A stretch of DNA of 64,000 nucleotides from JAADJA01 sp963840975 (GTDB lineage: Bacteria > Bacteroidota > Bacteroidia > Bacteroidales > JAADJA01), in the NCBI GenBank assembly GCA_963840975.1, contig CAWJBC010000021.1, forward strand, positions 186,001 to 250,000, given 5' to 3'. The position numbers and the translations under genes are program-made. This document shows, piece after piece, positions 29,161 to 39,016 of this stretch; within the stretch, counting starts at the first letter, position 1, and each line of letters begins with the position of its first letter. The notes under the pieces are model-generated. The model had not been told where the DNA came from and did no database searches. It worked only from the letters and a program-made list of their open reading frames with translations.

Positions 29161-30597
29161 TCAATGTATAACTGTGAATTTTTGATAATAAATTTGATCA
29201 TTTACATCAAGGATATGGACAATATAATTTCCATTGGACAAATGGAGATCGGAAAAATCCAGCACGATCTTGTTTAGATTAGATGATTCTTGTTCAAAGC
29301 TCCTGATATGATTGCCAAGAATGTCAAAAACGACAGTTTTTTTAATGATAACTTTACCAGCTTCTATACTCATTAAATTTGATGACATAGGGACCGGGTA
29401 AATTTTAAACGTTTTTTCAAAAGAATGGCCGGCAACTGAGTTTTGCTCACACGATTCTTTCATCCAGTTGATTCCTTCGTGCAGGTTATTGTTAAAATCC
29501 CAGAATGCCTTATTTTCCCATGAGGATCCCGGTCCATACTGATCGGGGTAAATGTAGCAATCGCAACCAACCCATTCGCCTCCCCAAACAATTGTTCCCA
29601 ATCCGCCGGCATCCAGTATTTCTTTGGTAAGGTCCTTCAGGTAATCTTTTTGAGTGGCAGTTGTTGGCGGGTTTGGATAACCAGAAGGAATGTTTTCTGT
29701 TCCAAGCACGTTTGCCCGGTTGTCGCTATAGCCAGAACTGAATAATTGTGCTGTTTCCAATATCATGAAGTCTTTTTGATAATGCGACTGCACCCAATCC
29801 ACCACCTCTGTCCAACTGTTGAAACTTCCAAGAGAATGCCATGCATGGTAATGCGATAATCCCATGATATCGAAATCGAGACCCAATGGAACATGGGTAT
29901 TCATCCACCAGATAAGATTGGAAGCTCCGAAAATGTGAAGGGCGATCCTGATATTAAGATTATAAAAATCATTGATTTCTCTTACAGCGGAAGTTCCTGC
30001 ATTCAGTAAAATGACCGTCCTTTCGGGGTCATAAGCCGGAAGACTGCTTTCCGAAACGTTGGGTTCAAGAATGCGCCAGTTGGTTTCGTTACCTATTGAA
30101 ACGATTTCGGGAATCAATCCTGAACCAATCAATTCTTCCAACGTTTTGTAAGTGTAATCATGCACTGAATCGGCTAATTTATCAACATCATCAGCAATAG
30201 GTTGCCATGCAAGCGGCGCAACATAAGGATTGAGGGCCTCATCTGTATTCAGTGCAAAGGATTGGTAACTAAAAGTAAGTATGGTTTTCAGTCCGGCATC
30301 CTGCGCTGTTTGTAATCCCTCCTTAACCCTGGCGGGAGACCGGTAATCTACAGGTGGTTCATTTACCACAAAATTGTTGGAGTAGGGCGGAAGGTCCTGC
30401 CGTAACCTGATTATTGTTCCGCCATGATCTTTAATACTCTGAAAGGGATTTTTTGCCAACCCATTTTCTTTATAAATAACTCCGCATGTGTTTTGAAGAT
30501 AAATGGCGAAATCCATTGATGTTCCCACATAACATTGCTGAGATTTGCCAACGATGGCGACAAGCAATAGGATTATTAATTTAGTCGGTTTTTTCAT
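29161..30597 (-). CDS. GH53 endo-beta-1,4-galactanase with T9SS sorting domain
   Basis: This 478-aa secreted enzyme should cleave beta-1,4-galactan (type I arabinogalactan, pectin side chains). A signal peptide spans residues 1-19. The GH53 barrel runs to about residue 375, with likely acid/base E171 (IGNET) and nucleophile E281 (FMILETA). The last 75 residues, beginning FKIYPVPMSSN, form a type A T9SS C-terminal domain, so the protein should be exported across the outer membrane and anchored or released. It diverges from the second GH53 of the locus: HAWH replaces the YPWWHGS segment. It starts one base inside the stop of the GH2 gene (TAATG) and is thus translationally coupled. Confidence 0.88.
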   Translation of the reverse strand: MKKPTKLIILLLVAIVGKSQQCYVGTSMDFAIYLQNTCGVIYKENGLAKNPFQSIKDHGGTIIRLRQDLPPYSNNFVVNEPPVDYRSPARVKEGLQTAQDAGLKTILTFSYQSFALNTDEALNPYVAPLAWQPIADDVDKLADSVHDYTYKTLEELIGSGLIPEIVSIGNETNWRILEPNVSESSLPAYDPERTVILLNAGTSAVREINDFYNLNIRIALHIFGASNLIWWMNTHVPLGLDFDIMGLSHYHAWHSLGSFNSWTEVVDWVQSHYQKDFMILETAQLFSSGYSDNRANVLGTENIPSGYPNPPTTATQKDYLKDLTKEILDAGGLGTIVWGGEWVGCDCYIYPDQYGPGSSWENKAFWDFNNNLHEGINWMKESCEQNSVAGHSFEKTFKIYPVPMSSNLMSIEAGKVIIKKTVVFDILGNHIRSFEQESSNLNKIVLDFSDLHLSNGNYIVHILDVNDQIYYQKFTVIH

Positions 30598-33035
30598 TAT
30601 TTTGAATTTGAAAATAGTTTAACTTCTGCTGATCTCAAACCTTCAGAAGTAGCAGTAACCGTTATTTTTCCTTCTTCGTTTTCCAGCGTCCGGATGATCA
30701 GCATGGCTTTACCATAAAATAATTTCCTTCGGTCCGAAACAAAAGGTTCTGTTGATTGGGGATTGCCATTGCCCACACCTTCGATAACCGCCGGACCGTC
30801 CAGTTTGAACTGAATCATCTGATCAGCCAAAGGGCAGGGGTTGCCATTTTTATCCGAAACTTCAACCAAAATGTAAGATAAATCTGAACCGTTTGGAATT
30901 AAAATACTACGGTCAGGAGCTAATTTGATCTGAGATGGTTCACCGGAAGTTTTTACAACAGTTTCTCCGATAATAACACCGTTATTGTAAGCGATAGCTT
31001 TTATTTCACCCGGTTGATATGTTACTTCATCCCAAATGATTCTAAACCGTTCGTACGACTTTTCGGAATCAGGTTTTTTACAATGTTTTCCGAGAGAACT
31101 ACCATTAAGGAAGAGTTCGGCACAATCGCCATTGGTGTAAACAAAAACAGGAATCTTTTTGTCTTCCATTCCTTCCCAATTCCAGTGAGGCAAAATATGG
31201 ACTGTGTTTTTTTCTGGTGCCCAGTAGCTCCTGTATAACCAATACCTGTCCTTTGGAATGCCGCACATATCCACTATTCCGAAGTAAGAACTGTTGGCAC
31301 TCTGTTCGTTGGTAATTTTCCCATCTTTAGCTGCCTCATCGTTATAGGGAGTAGGTTCACCCAAATAATCGAAACCAGTCCAAACGAACTCCCCGGCAAC
31401 ATAGGTATCCTCCTGCTGCCATAAAAAATCATCATCTGCTATTTCAGCCCATTCCGGAGCATTCAAATCGTATGAACTGACCTGTAGCGAATTTGTGAAG
31501 TCTGTTTTATGCTCAGGCAGTGGCAATTCATAAAAGCCCCTTGTGCTTACGGTAGAAGCTGATTCGGAGATTATGACAGATTTGGTTGAATCCATGCTTC
31601 TTGCCGGAAGGTACCTTCTGCCATAGTTCCAGCAATGCACATCATAATAGTCGAAGTGACGCCACTTTACTGAACCTGAAGCATCGCAAACCATCGTCAC
31701 CGGTCGGGTATTGTCGTATTTCCTGATCAGTTCAACCATCGCCTTTAGTTTTTCCAAACCGTTATCAATGTTCCACTGAATATCTCCCATTTCGTTTCCA
31801 ACACTCCATATGAATATAGATGGATGGTTCCGGTCACGCAACATAAAATTCCTGATATTTCTCTCTCCAAATGCAAGAAAATCATCCGATTTAAGGTAAT
31901 CTGCCTTTTGATCCCACTTATCAAAAATTTCATTAAAAACCAGAAAACCCATGCTGTCGCAAAGACTCAGTAACTCAGGTGCTGCCGTATTATGACTCGT
32001 TCGTACGGCATTGCAACCCATTTCCTTCATGATTTCAAGCTGACGTTCCATTGCCCGTTTGTAAAATTTAGCTCCCAGCGGTCCATGATCGTGGTGCAAA
32101 TTAACGCCTTTGATTTGCAGACGTTTCCCGTTAAGATAAAACCCATCGTTGGCAGTAAATTCCATCGTACGTATTCCAAAATCAGTAAAATAGTTATCCA
32201 AAATATCGTTTTCGCTTTTAATGACAGTCTGCATTTTGTAAATCAAAGGATGCTCAATATCCCATAATTGAGGGTTTTCAATAAACAAAATCTGATTGAT
32301 ATCAACCGAACTGCTTGCGGCAATTTTCTGCTGGCTTACTTTTTCAGAGATATTTCTGCCATTCGGGTCAAGGATGTGGTTTTCAAGGCTGATAATTTTA
32401 TCATCATCACTAAAATTGTTAACCGTTGCAGTGATATGAACCTCTGCCTGGTTTTTATGGATTTTAGGAGTTGTAATGTGGGTTCCCCAAATATCAACAT
32501 GGACGGGATCGGTGATAATCATTTGAATTTTGCGATAAATCCCTGCTCCCGGATACCATCGGCTGTCATGTTGGCGGGTATCAACTTTTATTGCTATAAC
32601 ATTTGATCCGGAAAAGTTTAAAAAATTAGTTATGTTTAGATAAAATGAATTGTAACCATAATCCCATTCTCCTGCCAACTCACCGTTTATATAAACCTGT
32701 GGGAAAGCCATGATACCATCAAAGATCAGGTAAAACTGTTCTCCATTTTGTTTGGGCTTTATGCTGAAATATTTTCTGTACCAGCCGACACCTTTCCAGG
32801 GAAGTTTCCCTGTATTTGCAGGCAGCTTGTGATCAAAAGGTCCGCTGATAGCCCAATCGTGCGGAATCGAAACAGCCTCCCATCCGGAATCATCGAATTC
32901 GGATTTTTGGGCATTTTCAATATCACCGGCATGAAACTTCCAATTGTTATTGAAATGGATTGTTTCTCTTGCTTCAAGGCTCAGGATGGACAAATAAGCC
33001 ACTGTTAAAATCAGACCGATTGTTTTTACTTTCAT
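30597..33035 (-). CDS. GH2 beta-galactosidase
   Basis: This 812-aa protein has the GH2 architecture: signal peptide (about 1-22), N-terminal jelly-roll sugar-binding domain (about 25-180), immunoglobulin-like domain (about 180-285), TIM barrel (about 290-600) and C-terminal domains of DUF4982/Ig-like type. Catalytic residues are visible: acid/base E415 in SVGNEMGD and nucleophile E491 in VIISESAS. In this setting it should remove terminal galactose from galacto-oligosaccharides made by the flanking GH53 enzymes, in the periplasm. It lacks a T9SS tail. It overlaps the downstream GH53 gene by one base and follows the other GH53 after 33 nt, so the block is one operon. Confidence 0.92.
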   Translation of the reverse strand: MKVKTIGLILTVAYLSILSLEARETIHFNNNWKFHAGDIENAQKSEFDDSGWEAVSIPHDWAISGPFDHKLPANTGKLPWKGVGWYRKYFSIKPKQNGEQFYLIFDGIMAFPQVYINGELAGEWDYGYNSFYLNITNFLNFSGSNVIAIKVDTRQHDSRWYPGAGIYRKIQMIITDPVHVDIWGTHITTPKIHKNQAEVHITATVNNFSDDDKIISLENHILDPNGRNISEKVSQQKIAASSSVDINQILFIENPQLWDIEHPLIYKMQTVIKSENDILDNYFTDFGIRTMEFTANDGFYLNGKRLQIKGVNLHHDHGPLGAKFYKRAMERQLEIMKEMGCNAVRTSHNTAAPELLSLCDSMGFLVFNEIFDKWDQKADYLKSDDFLAFGERNIRNFMLRDRNHPSIFIWSVGNEMGDIQWNIDNGLEKLKAMVELIRKYDNTRPVTMVCDASGSVKWRHFDYYDVHCWNYGRRYLPARSMDSTKSVIISESASTVSTRGFYELPLPEHKTDFTNSLQVSSYDLNAPEWAEIADDDFLWQQEDTYVAGEFVWTGFDYLGEPTPYNDEAAKDGKITNEQSANSSYFGIVDMCGIPKDRYWLYRSYWAPEKNTVHILPHWNWEGMEDKKIPVFVYTNGDCAELFLNGSSLGKHCKKPDSEKSYERFRIIWDEVTYQPGEIKAIAYNNGVIIGETVVKTSGEPSQIKLAPDRSILIPNGSDLSYILVEVSDKNGNPCPLADQMIQFKLDGPAVIEGVGNGNPQSTEPFVSDRRKLFYGKAMLIIRTLENEEGKITVTATSEGLRSAEVKLFSNSK

Positions 33036-33068
33036 TATAAGGACGGTAAATTTACTATTAAAAGTCGT

Positions 33069-34115
33069 TTAAAATCTTGTATATTTGTCAAACACTGTAA
33101 TTACGGGTAATACATTTCCATCATCATCAAAAAAATCCCTGGTTGAAATGCCGGGCAGGTTTTGGGTAGCAGGTTCCCACCAGAAAATTCCGACTCCCAG
33201 GTTATCAGGCGTACTCATAACGATCTGATTCACTTCTTCGAGAAAATCTTTTTGCCCTTGGGGTGTTTCGGGGAAGGGAGGCGTTTTTGAAATATACTCA
33301 GTAGGCTCATAACAGTAGGCAACCTCAACCAGGATTATGGGCTTTTTGTAAGTAATAGCCATAAAGTTCATGTTTTCACGGAGATCAAGCAAGCTGCCGT
33401 GCCACCAGGGATAATACGACTGACCGATGATATCGAACTCTACTCCGGATGACATCAGTTTATCAAAGAAATATTTGGTTCGATCCAGGTTGCCTCCCTG
33501 GTCAATATGAATCATGATTTTCGGGACTGGATTGTTGCCACAACCTGCATAAACACCATTTATTCCTGATTGAACGAGTTCCGCGAAATTATTCCAGTTA
33601 TCGGGCAATTTCCCATCCGGCCACATCATGCCATTGATGACTTCATTACCGATCTGAACCATGTCGGGTAAAACATCAGCCTGCCTGAATGCAATTATTG
33701 TTTCGCGGGTGTAATCGAATATTGCCAGAACCAGTTCCTGATGAGATTTCCCCACCCAATCCTGAGGAATAAACTGCTTTGCTGGATCGGCCCACGTGTC
33801 GGAGTAGTGGTAATCCAATAAAAATTTAAAACCTGATTGTTTCGCTTCCTTTGCAAGCGAAATCGTATAATTGAGGTCGTTAGGAAGCTCGGTCGGGGTG
33901 TGGAATAACCGCAGCCTGATCCAGTTGTATCCATGATCCTTAAATAGTTGTAAACCCGGCTTGGGAATTCCGTTTTCCTTAAACTGGTACCCATTATTTT
34001 CAGCTTGTTTCATAAAGGAAAGGTCGGCCCCGATTGCATATTCCTGACCCTGAATATTCCGGGATGTAAGCAGGAATAGAGAAATATAAATCAGATTTAG
34101 TATTAACATTTTCAT
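33069..34115 (-). CDS. GH53 endo-beta-1,4-galactanase
   Basis: With the start at 34115 this is a 348-aa protein with a signal peptide (MKMLILNLIYISLFLLTS...). An ATG sixteen codons upstream is possible but would spoil the signal. The GH53 features are canonical: RLRLFHTP near the start, acid/base E at about 158 in QIGNEVINGMMWPDG, SYYPWWHGS, and nucleophile E at about 264 in ILVEVAY. It hydrolyses beta-1,4-galactan. It has no T9SS tail, so it is probably periplasmic, unlike its partner at 29161. It is the first gene of the minus-strand block and is divergent from susC. Confidence 0.92.
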   Translation of the reverse strand: MKMLILNLIYISLFLLTSRNIQGQEYAIGADLSFMKQAENNGYQFKENGIPKPGLQLFKDHGYNWIRLRLFHTPTELPNDLNYTISLAKEAKQSGFKFLLDYHYSDTWADPAKQFIPQDWVGKSHQELVLAIFDYTRETIIAFRQADVLPDMVQIGNEVINGMMWPDGKLPDNWNNFAELVQSGINGVYAGCGNNPVPKIMIHIDQGGNLDRTKYFFDKLMSSGVEFDIIGQSYYPWWHGSLLDLRENMNFMAITYKKPIILVEVAYCYEPTEYISKTPPFPETPQGQKDFLEEVNQIVMSTPDNLGVGIFWWEPATQNLPGISTRDFFDDDGNVLPVITVFDKYTRF

Positions 34116-34230
34116 ATTTAATTTATTTAGAACCAGTATTGAAAAATCTTTTAAGTTTACCATTGCTTTTTCGTTTATTATTTAGAAACAAACTAAATTT
34201 CATAAAAAAGAAGTCGAAGATAAATTTTTT

Positions 34231-34238
34231 TACCTTTG
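34231..34238 (+). promoter_or_regulatory. Putative -7 box (TACCTTTG) for susC
   Basis: TACCTTTG matches TAnnTTTG exactly in the 207-nt divergent region, 85 nt before the susC start, leaving an AT-rich leader of about 75 nt. The -33 element is not clear. The promoter of the galactanase block on the other strand must lie in the same interval, but no exact box was found for it. Confidence 0.5.
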
Positions 34239-34322
34239 CTTATTCAATTTTCAACATTTTTTATTTTATCAGATCTTTATAAATAGCAGAAAATAAACTA
34301 ACTAATTAATTAAAAAATTATC

Positions 34323-37300
34323 ATGGGAAATCATTTTGTTGCTAAATTGTTATTGCTTCTGGCGATTTCAATTGGTTCCCTTGCTTCATTTGCACAGGTT
34401 GGAAATGTAACCGGAAAGGTGACTGATGCAAGTGACGGGACCACTTTGCCGGGGGCATCTGTGGTGGTAAAAGGAACCACTCAGGGGACTGTGACGGATG
34501 TTGATGGGGTTTATACCATTTCGGTTACTCCTAACGCCACATTGGTTTTTTCTTTTATCGGCTATGAAAACCGGGAAGTTGTTGTTCAGCCGAATACTAC
34601 AGTCAACATTGTACTGAATCTGGAATCAACTGTTTTATCAGAGTTAGTCGTTATTGGGTATGGCGTAGTAAAGAAGAAAGACGCTACTGGTGCGGTTACA
34701 GCTATTGAGTCTGAAAGTTTTAACCGTGGAGTCATTTCTTCTCCCGCTGGTTTAATTGCTGGTAAAGTAGCAGGTGTTCAGATCAGTTCAAACGGTGGCG
34801 CTCCCGGGACATCAAATACCATAAAGATCAGGGGTGGTTCTTCTCTCAGCGCAAGTAATACACCCCTTTATGTTATTGATGGAGTGCCTATTTCCAATAA
34901 TGTACCCGGAGGTACACTTGATCCCCTGAATAGTATCAACCCAAACGATATTGAATCATTCACTGTCTTAAAGGACGCATCTGCCACTGCCATTTATGGG
35001 TCCAGAGCATCAAACGGTGTTATCATAATTACTACCAAGAAAGGGAAAGAAGGTGGCACTTATCCTTTCAAGATTAATTATTCTGGAAAATTCTCCTATC
35101 AGCAAATTCCAAAAACAATTGGTGTATTATCCACGGATGAATTTACCAATCTTTTAAAAGAACGTTATCCTGAGCGCGTTGATATGTTAGGGACATGGAC
35201 AGATCCTGATGGAAATCCAATAGTCTACAGTAGTCTGCCCGATGATCATACAGGATATACACAAACGATTCACAACACCAACTGGCAGGATGAAATTTAT
35301 AATAATGCTTTTGCGATGGATCATACGTTGAGTATTTATGGGGCATATAAAGTTCTTCCTTATCGTGTATCCATTGGATATACTGATCAGGATGGTATTT
35401 TAAAAACCAGTAACTTCAAGCGTACTACAGTTGGTTTATCACTGACTCCAAGCTTGCTGAAAGATCATTTAAAAATTAATTTTAATGTAAACGGTGCTTT
35501 TATCAAACACGCCTTTGCGAATCAGGGGGCTATTGGTGCTGCTTTGCAAATGGATCCTACCAAACCAGTAAATAGTGCTGACGGGTCGTACGGAGGATAC
35601 TGGGCATGGCTTGACAACAATGGGATACCATTAACTCAGCCAACTTCAAATCCCATGTCTATGTTGAATTTGACGGATGATAAATCCGATGCCAACAGGT
35701 CATACGGTAACCTGCAGCTTGATTATAAATTTCATTTTCTTCCCGAATTGCGGGCGAATCTTAATATAGGCTACGATTATTCCAATAATAGTGGAAATCG
35801 TTATGTACCTCCTTATGCTGCATGGTCATATAATGCGACTGACGGAGGAGGTGAAAATAATGATTATACCAATAAGAATAAAAACGAATTACTGGATTTC
35901 TATCTTAACTACGTCAAAGAAGTAGCCTCTATTAAAAGTCGTTTTGATGTGATGGCCGGATATTCGTGGCAGCATTTTTACATTAGCTCGGATGCGAAAA
36001 ATAGCAATGTGCCTACCATCTTTGACCCTGTTACAGGGGATTCAACCGGTCAGAAATTTATCAAAGATGAATTTATTGACAAGAGTGAGTATTATTTACT
36101 GTCATTTTTTGGCCGTTTTAATTATACATTTAATGAGAAATATTTGCTGACTTTTACATTGCGTGATGACGGAACCTCACGTTTTAGTCCTGATAACAGG
36201 TGGGGACTTTTTCCCTCAGTTGCCCTTGGATGGAAAATTAATGAGGAAGCCTTCCTGAAGGATTCAAAGACATTGAGCCAGTTAAAACTGCGCCTGGGAT
36301 GGGGTGTAACAGGACAACAGGATATTGGAGGCTATTATGATTATCAAGGCAGATATACTTACTCGAATGAATACGCTACTTATCCAATAGGTGGAGGTTA
36401 TGTAATTACACTTCGCCCCGAAGGCTATAATGAGAATCTCAAATGGGAGGAAACCACAACCTGGAATATTGGATTGGATTATGGATTTTTGAAAGATCGT
36501 ATTTATGGATCATTAGATCTCTATCAGCGCAAAACAAAGGATTTGCTTAGCTGGGTTCCTGTTCCTGCAGGATCAAATTTAAGTAATTATATCAACCAAA
36601 ATATCGGTGAACTGGAAAACAAAGGAATTGAGTTTACAATTGGAGGTAAAGCTATAAGTAAACAAAATCTTTCATGGGATATTGGATTTAATATGACCTA
36701 TAATAAAAATGAAATCACAGAATTGTATCAGGGAGCAAGTATAGCTACCGGTGGTATTGCAGGTGGTGTTGGAAATAATATTCAGGAACAGGCAGTTGGT
36801 CAGGCCACCAATACATTTTATGTTTATGAACAGGTTTATGATCAGGAGGGTAATCCAATTGAAGGATTGTATGTTGATAGAAACGGTGATGGTGAAATTA
36901 CCACTGCGGATAAATACTATTTTAAAAAACCCGCCCCGGATTATTATTTTGGAATTTCTTCAAACTTAAGCTGGAAAGCATGGAGCTTCTATTTTTCGGG
37001 CAGGGCAAATTTTGGCAATTATGCATACAACAATGTGGAATCTGAAAATGGCTGGCTAAACAGAATGTACCGCTCAGAAGGTCCTTATATCAGCAATATA
37101 ACTTCAGCCAGCTCAGAAACTAATTTTGAAACTGCTCGTTATTTCTCCGATTATTGGGTTCAGGATGCTTCTTTCTTCCGTATGGATGATATAACTCTTA
37201 GCTATACCTTCAAGCAATTGTTAAAAGATCGTTTGGATATCAGACTATCAGCTACCGTTAACAATGCCTTTGTCATTACAAATTATACAGGGCTTGATCC

Positions 37301-37379
37301 AGAGGTGGCAAACGGAATTGATGGCAATATTTATCCAAGGAGCCGGGTTTGGATGTTTGGCGTTAACCTACTTTTCTAA
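34323..37379 (+). CDS. susC: SusC-like TonB-dependent outer-membrane transporter
   Basis: This 1018-aa protein takes up oligosaccharides across the outer membrane together with its SusD partner. It has a signal peptide (1-24), a carboxypeptidase-D-regulatory-like domain (about 28-110, VTGKVTDASDGTTLPGASV), a TonB-box region with the SusC signature ELVVIGYG (about 113-120), a plug domain (about 125-235), and a long beta-barrel ending in an aromatic residue (VNLLF). Its length is normal for the family. It heads the plus-strand half of the utilization locus, 23 nt before susD. The imported sugar is probably alpha-glucan or galactan; the sequence alone does not say which. Confidence 0.95.
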   Translation: MGNHFVAKLLLLLAISIGSLASFAQVGNVTGKVTDASDGTTLPGASVVVKGTTQGTVTDVDGVYTISVTPNATLVFSFIGYENREVVVQPNTTVNIVLNLESTVLSELVVIGYGVVKKKDATGAVTAIESESFNRGVISSPAGLIAGKVAGVQISSNGGAPGTSNTIKIRGGSSLSASNTPLYVIDGVPISNNVPGGTLDPLNSINPNDIESFTVLKDASATAIYGSRASNGVIIITTKKGKEGGTYPFKINYSGKFSYQQIPKTIGVLSTDEFTNLLKERYPERVDMLGTWTDPDGNPIVYSSLPDDHTGYTQTIHNTNWQDEIYNNAFAMDHTLSIYGAYKVLPYRVSIGYTDQDGILKTSNFKRTTVGLSLTPSLLKDHLKINFNVNGAFIKHAFANQGAIGAALQMDPTKPVNSADGSYGGYWAWLDNNGIPLTQPTSNPMSMLNLTDDKSDANRSYGNLQLDYKFHFLPELRANLNIGYDYSNNSGNRYVPPYAAWSYNATDGGGENNDYTNKNKNELLDFYLNYVKEVASIKSRFDVMAGYSWQHFYISSDAKNSNVPTIFDPVTGDSTGQKFIKDEFIDKSEYYLLSFFGRFNYTFNEKYLLTFTLRDDGTSRFSPDNRWGLFPSVALGWKINEEAFLKDSKTLSQLKLRLGWGVTGQQDIGGYYDYQGRYTYSNEYATYPIGGGYVITLRPEGYNENLKWEETTTWNIGLDYGFLKDRIYGSLDLYQRKTKDLLSWVPVPAGSNLSNYINQNIGELENKGIEFTIGGKAISKQNLSWDIGFNMTYNKNEITELYQGASIATGGIAGGVGNNIQEQAVGQATNTFYVYEQVYDQEGNPIEGLYVDRNGDGEITTADKYYFKKPAPDYYFGISSNLSWKAWSFYFSGRANFGNYAYNNVESENGWLNRMYRSEGPYISNITSASSETNFETARYFSDYWVQDASFFRMDDITLSYTFKQLLKDRLDIRLSATVNNAFVITNYTGLDPEVANGIDGNIYPRSRVWMFGVNLLF

Positions 37380-37402
37380 ACTTAATATAAAGCTTAATAA
37401 AA

Positions 37403-38995
37403 ATGAAAAAAATATTTTATATAGTCGCAATAATCACAGGATTATCATTGGTTTTTAATTCCTGTGTTAAAGATCTGGATACAATTCCCATTGATCCGGA
37501 CGTGTTAACCTCAGCAACTGTTTTTGATAACCCTGAATCCTATACCCAATTCCTGGCTAAATGCTATGCAGGTTTGGCTGTCTCAGGGCAACAAGGTCCT
37601 GCCGGACAAGGTGACGTAAGTGGAATAGACGAGGGCTTTGGTCAGTATTTACGTGGTTATTGGTATCACCAGGAATTGTCAACTGATGAAGCTGTTATTG
37701 GATGGGATGATGCTACAATAAAAAACTTTCACTGGCATCAGTGGGGTGACGGAGATGTTTTCATCGCAGCCATGTATTACAGGATCTATTACCAGATTTC
37801 GTTGTGTAATGAATTTCTCCGCCAGACTACCGATGAATTGCTTAACGAAAGAGGTGTTACCGAAGACTGGAAAACCAAAATCGCATATTATCGTGCTGAA
37901 GTACGGTGGCTTAGAGCGCTAAGTTACTGGCATGCATTGGATTTATTTGGCAATGGCATTCCTTTCGTTGTTGAAACAGATCCGGTAGGAGAATTTTTCC
38001 CTCCTGCCATTTCAAAAGTTGATTTGTTCAATTATATTGAGTCTGAGTTAAAGTCTGCTGAAAGTGGAATGTACGATGCTCCTCATCCTGAATATGGTCG
38101 CGCTGATAAAGGTGCTGCATGGATGCTTCTTTCCAAACTGTATTTGAATGCAGAGGTTTATATTGAGCAAAATAAGTATTCGCAGTGCATTGAGTATTGC
38201 GATAAAATTATCAGCGGTCCTTACTCATTAGCTCCAACTTACCATCCGCTTTTTCTGGCAAACAATGACATGTCTCCATCAACAATGCATGAAATAATTT
38301 TCCCTATTCGTTTTGATGGTGCAAGAACACAGACCTGGGGAGGTACTACTTTCATCATCGCTGCTTCGATTGGTGGCGAAATGGTAGCCCAGGATTATGG
38401 TACTGCTGAACGCTGGGGCGGTACGCGGACGACCAAAGAGTTAGTTTCATTGTTTTCAGGAGGTGATGGACGTGGGATGTTTTTTACACAAGGTCAAAAT
38501 CTGGAGATTGAGAATCTTGGTACTTTTGAAGATGGATACGCCGTTACTAAATTCAGAAATGTTTGGTACGATACGAATGGTGATACTATTAAAGGTTCCA
38601 ACGAAACCTTCATGGACACTGATTTCCCGATGTTCCGTTTGGCTGATGTGTACCTGATGTATGCCGAAGCATTTAAAAGAGGCGGAGGTGGAAATGAAAG
38701 CCAGGCGATAGGTTACGTAAATGATCTTCGTCAAAGGGTTGGTGCAACCCCCATTTCTGGTAGTGACCTGACCCTGGATTTTATCCTTGATGAACGCGGT
38801 CGTGAGCTTTATTGGGAATGTCATCGCCGAACAGATCTGATCCGGTTTGAGAAATTTACAGGAAGTAATTATATTTGGACTTGGAAAGGCAATATAAAGG
38901 ATGGCCGTCCAACAGATGCTAAATATGAGCTCTTTCCGCTTCCGGCTCAGGATGTAAATGCCAATCCGAACCTTTCACAAAATCCAAATTATTAA
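37403..38995 (+). CDS. susD: SusD/RagB family nutrient-binding outer-membrane lipoprotein
   Basis: This 530-aa lipoprotein has its lipid-bearing cysteine at residue 21 (SLVFNSC) and the SusD fold of TPR-like helices. The family C-terminal signature is visible: LDFILDERGRELYWECHRRTDL cut as ERGRELYWECHRR, with a final NPNLSQNPNY. It forms the lid of the SusC channel and binds glycans on the cell surface. It lies 23 nt after susC and is followed within about 20 nt by the susE-like gene, so the three are one transcript. Confidence 0.95.
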   Translation: MKKIFYIVAIITGLSLVFNSCVKDLDTIPIDPDVLTSATVFDNPESYTQFLAKCYAGLAVSGQQGPAGQGDVSGIDEGFGQYLRGYWYHQELSTDEAVIGWDDATIKNFHWHQWGDGDVFIAAMYYRIYYQISLCNEFLRQTTDELLNERGVTEDWKTKIAYYRAEVRWLRALSYWHALDLFGNGIPFVVETDPVGEFFPPAISKVDLFNYIESELKSAESGMYDAPHPEYGRADKGAAWMLLSKLYLNAEVYIEQNKYSQCIEYCDKIISGPYSLAPTYHPLFLANNDMSPSTMHEIIFPIRFDGARTQTWGGTTFIIAASIGGEMVAQDYGTAERWGGTRTTKELVSLFSGGDGRGMFFTQGQNLEIENLGTFEDGYAVTKFRNVWYDTNGDTIKGSNETFMDTDFPMFRLADVYLMYAEAFKRGGGGNESQAIGYVNDLRQRVGATPISGSDLTLDFILDERGRELYWECHRRTDLIRFEKFTGSNYIWTWKGNIKDGRPTDAKYELFPLPAQDVNANPNLSQNPNY

Positions 38996-39016
38996 ACGTT
39001 GAAAATGAATATAGAT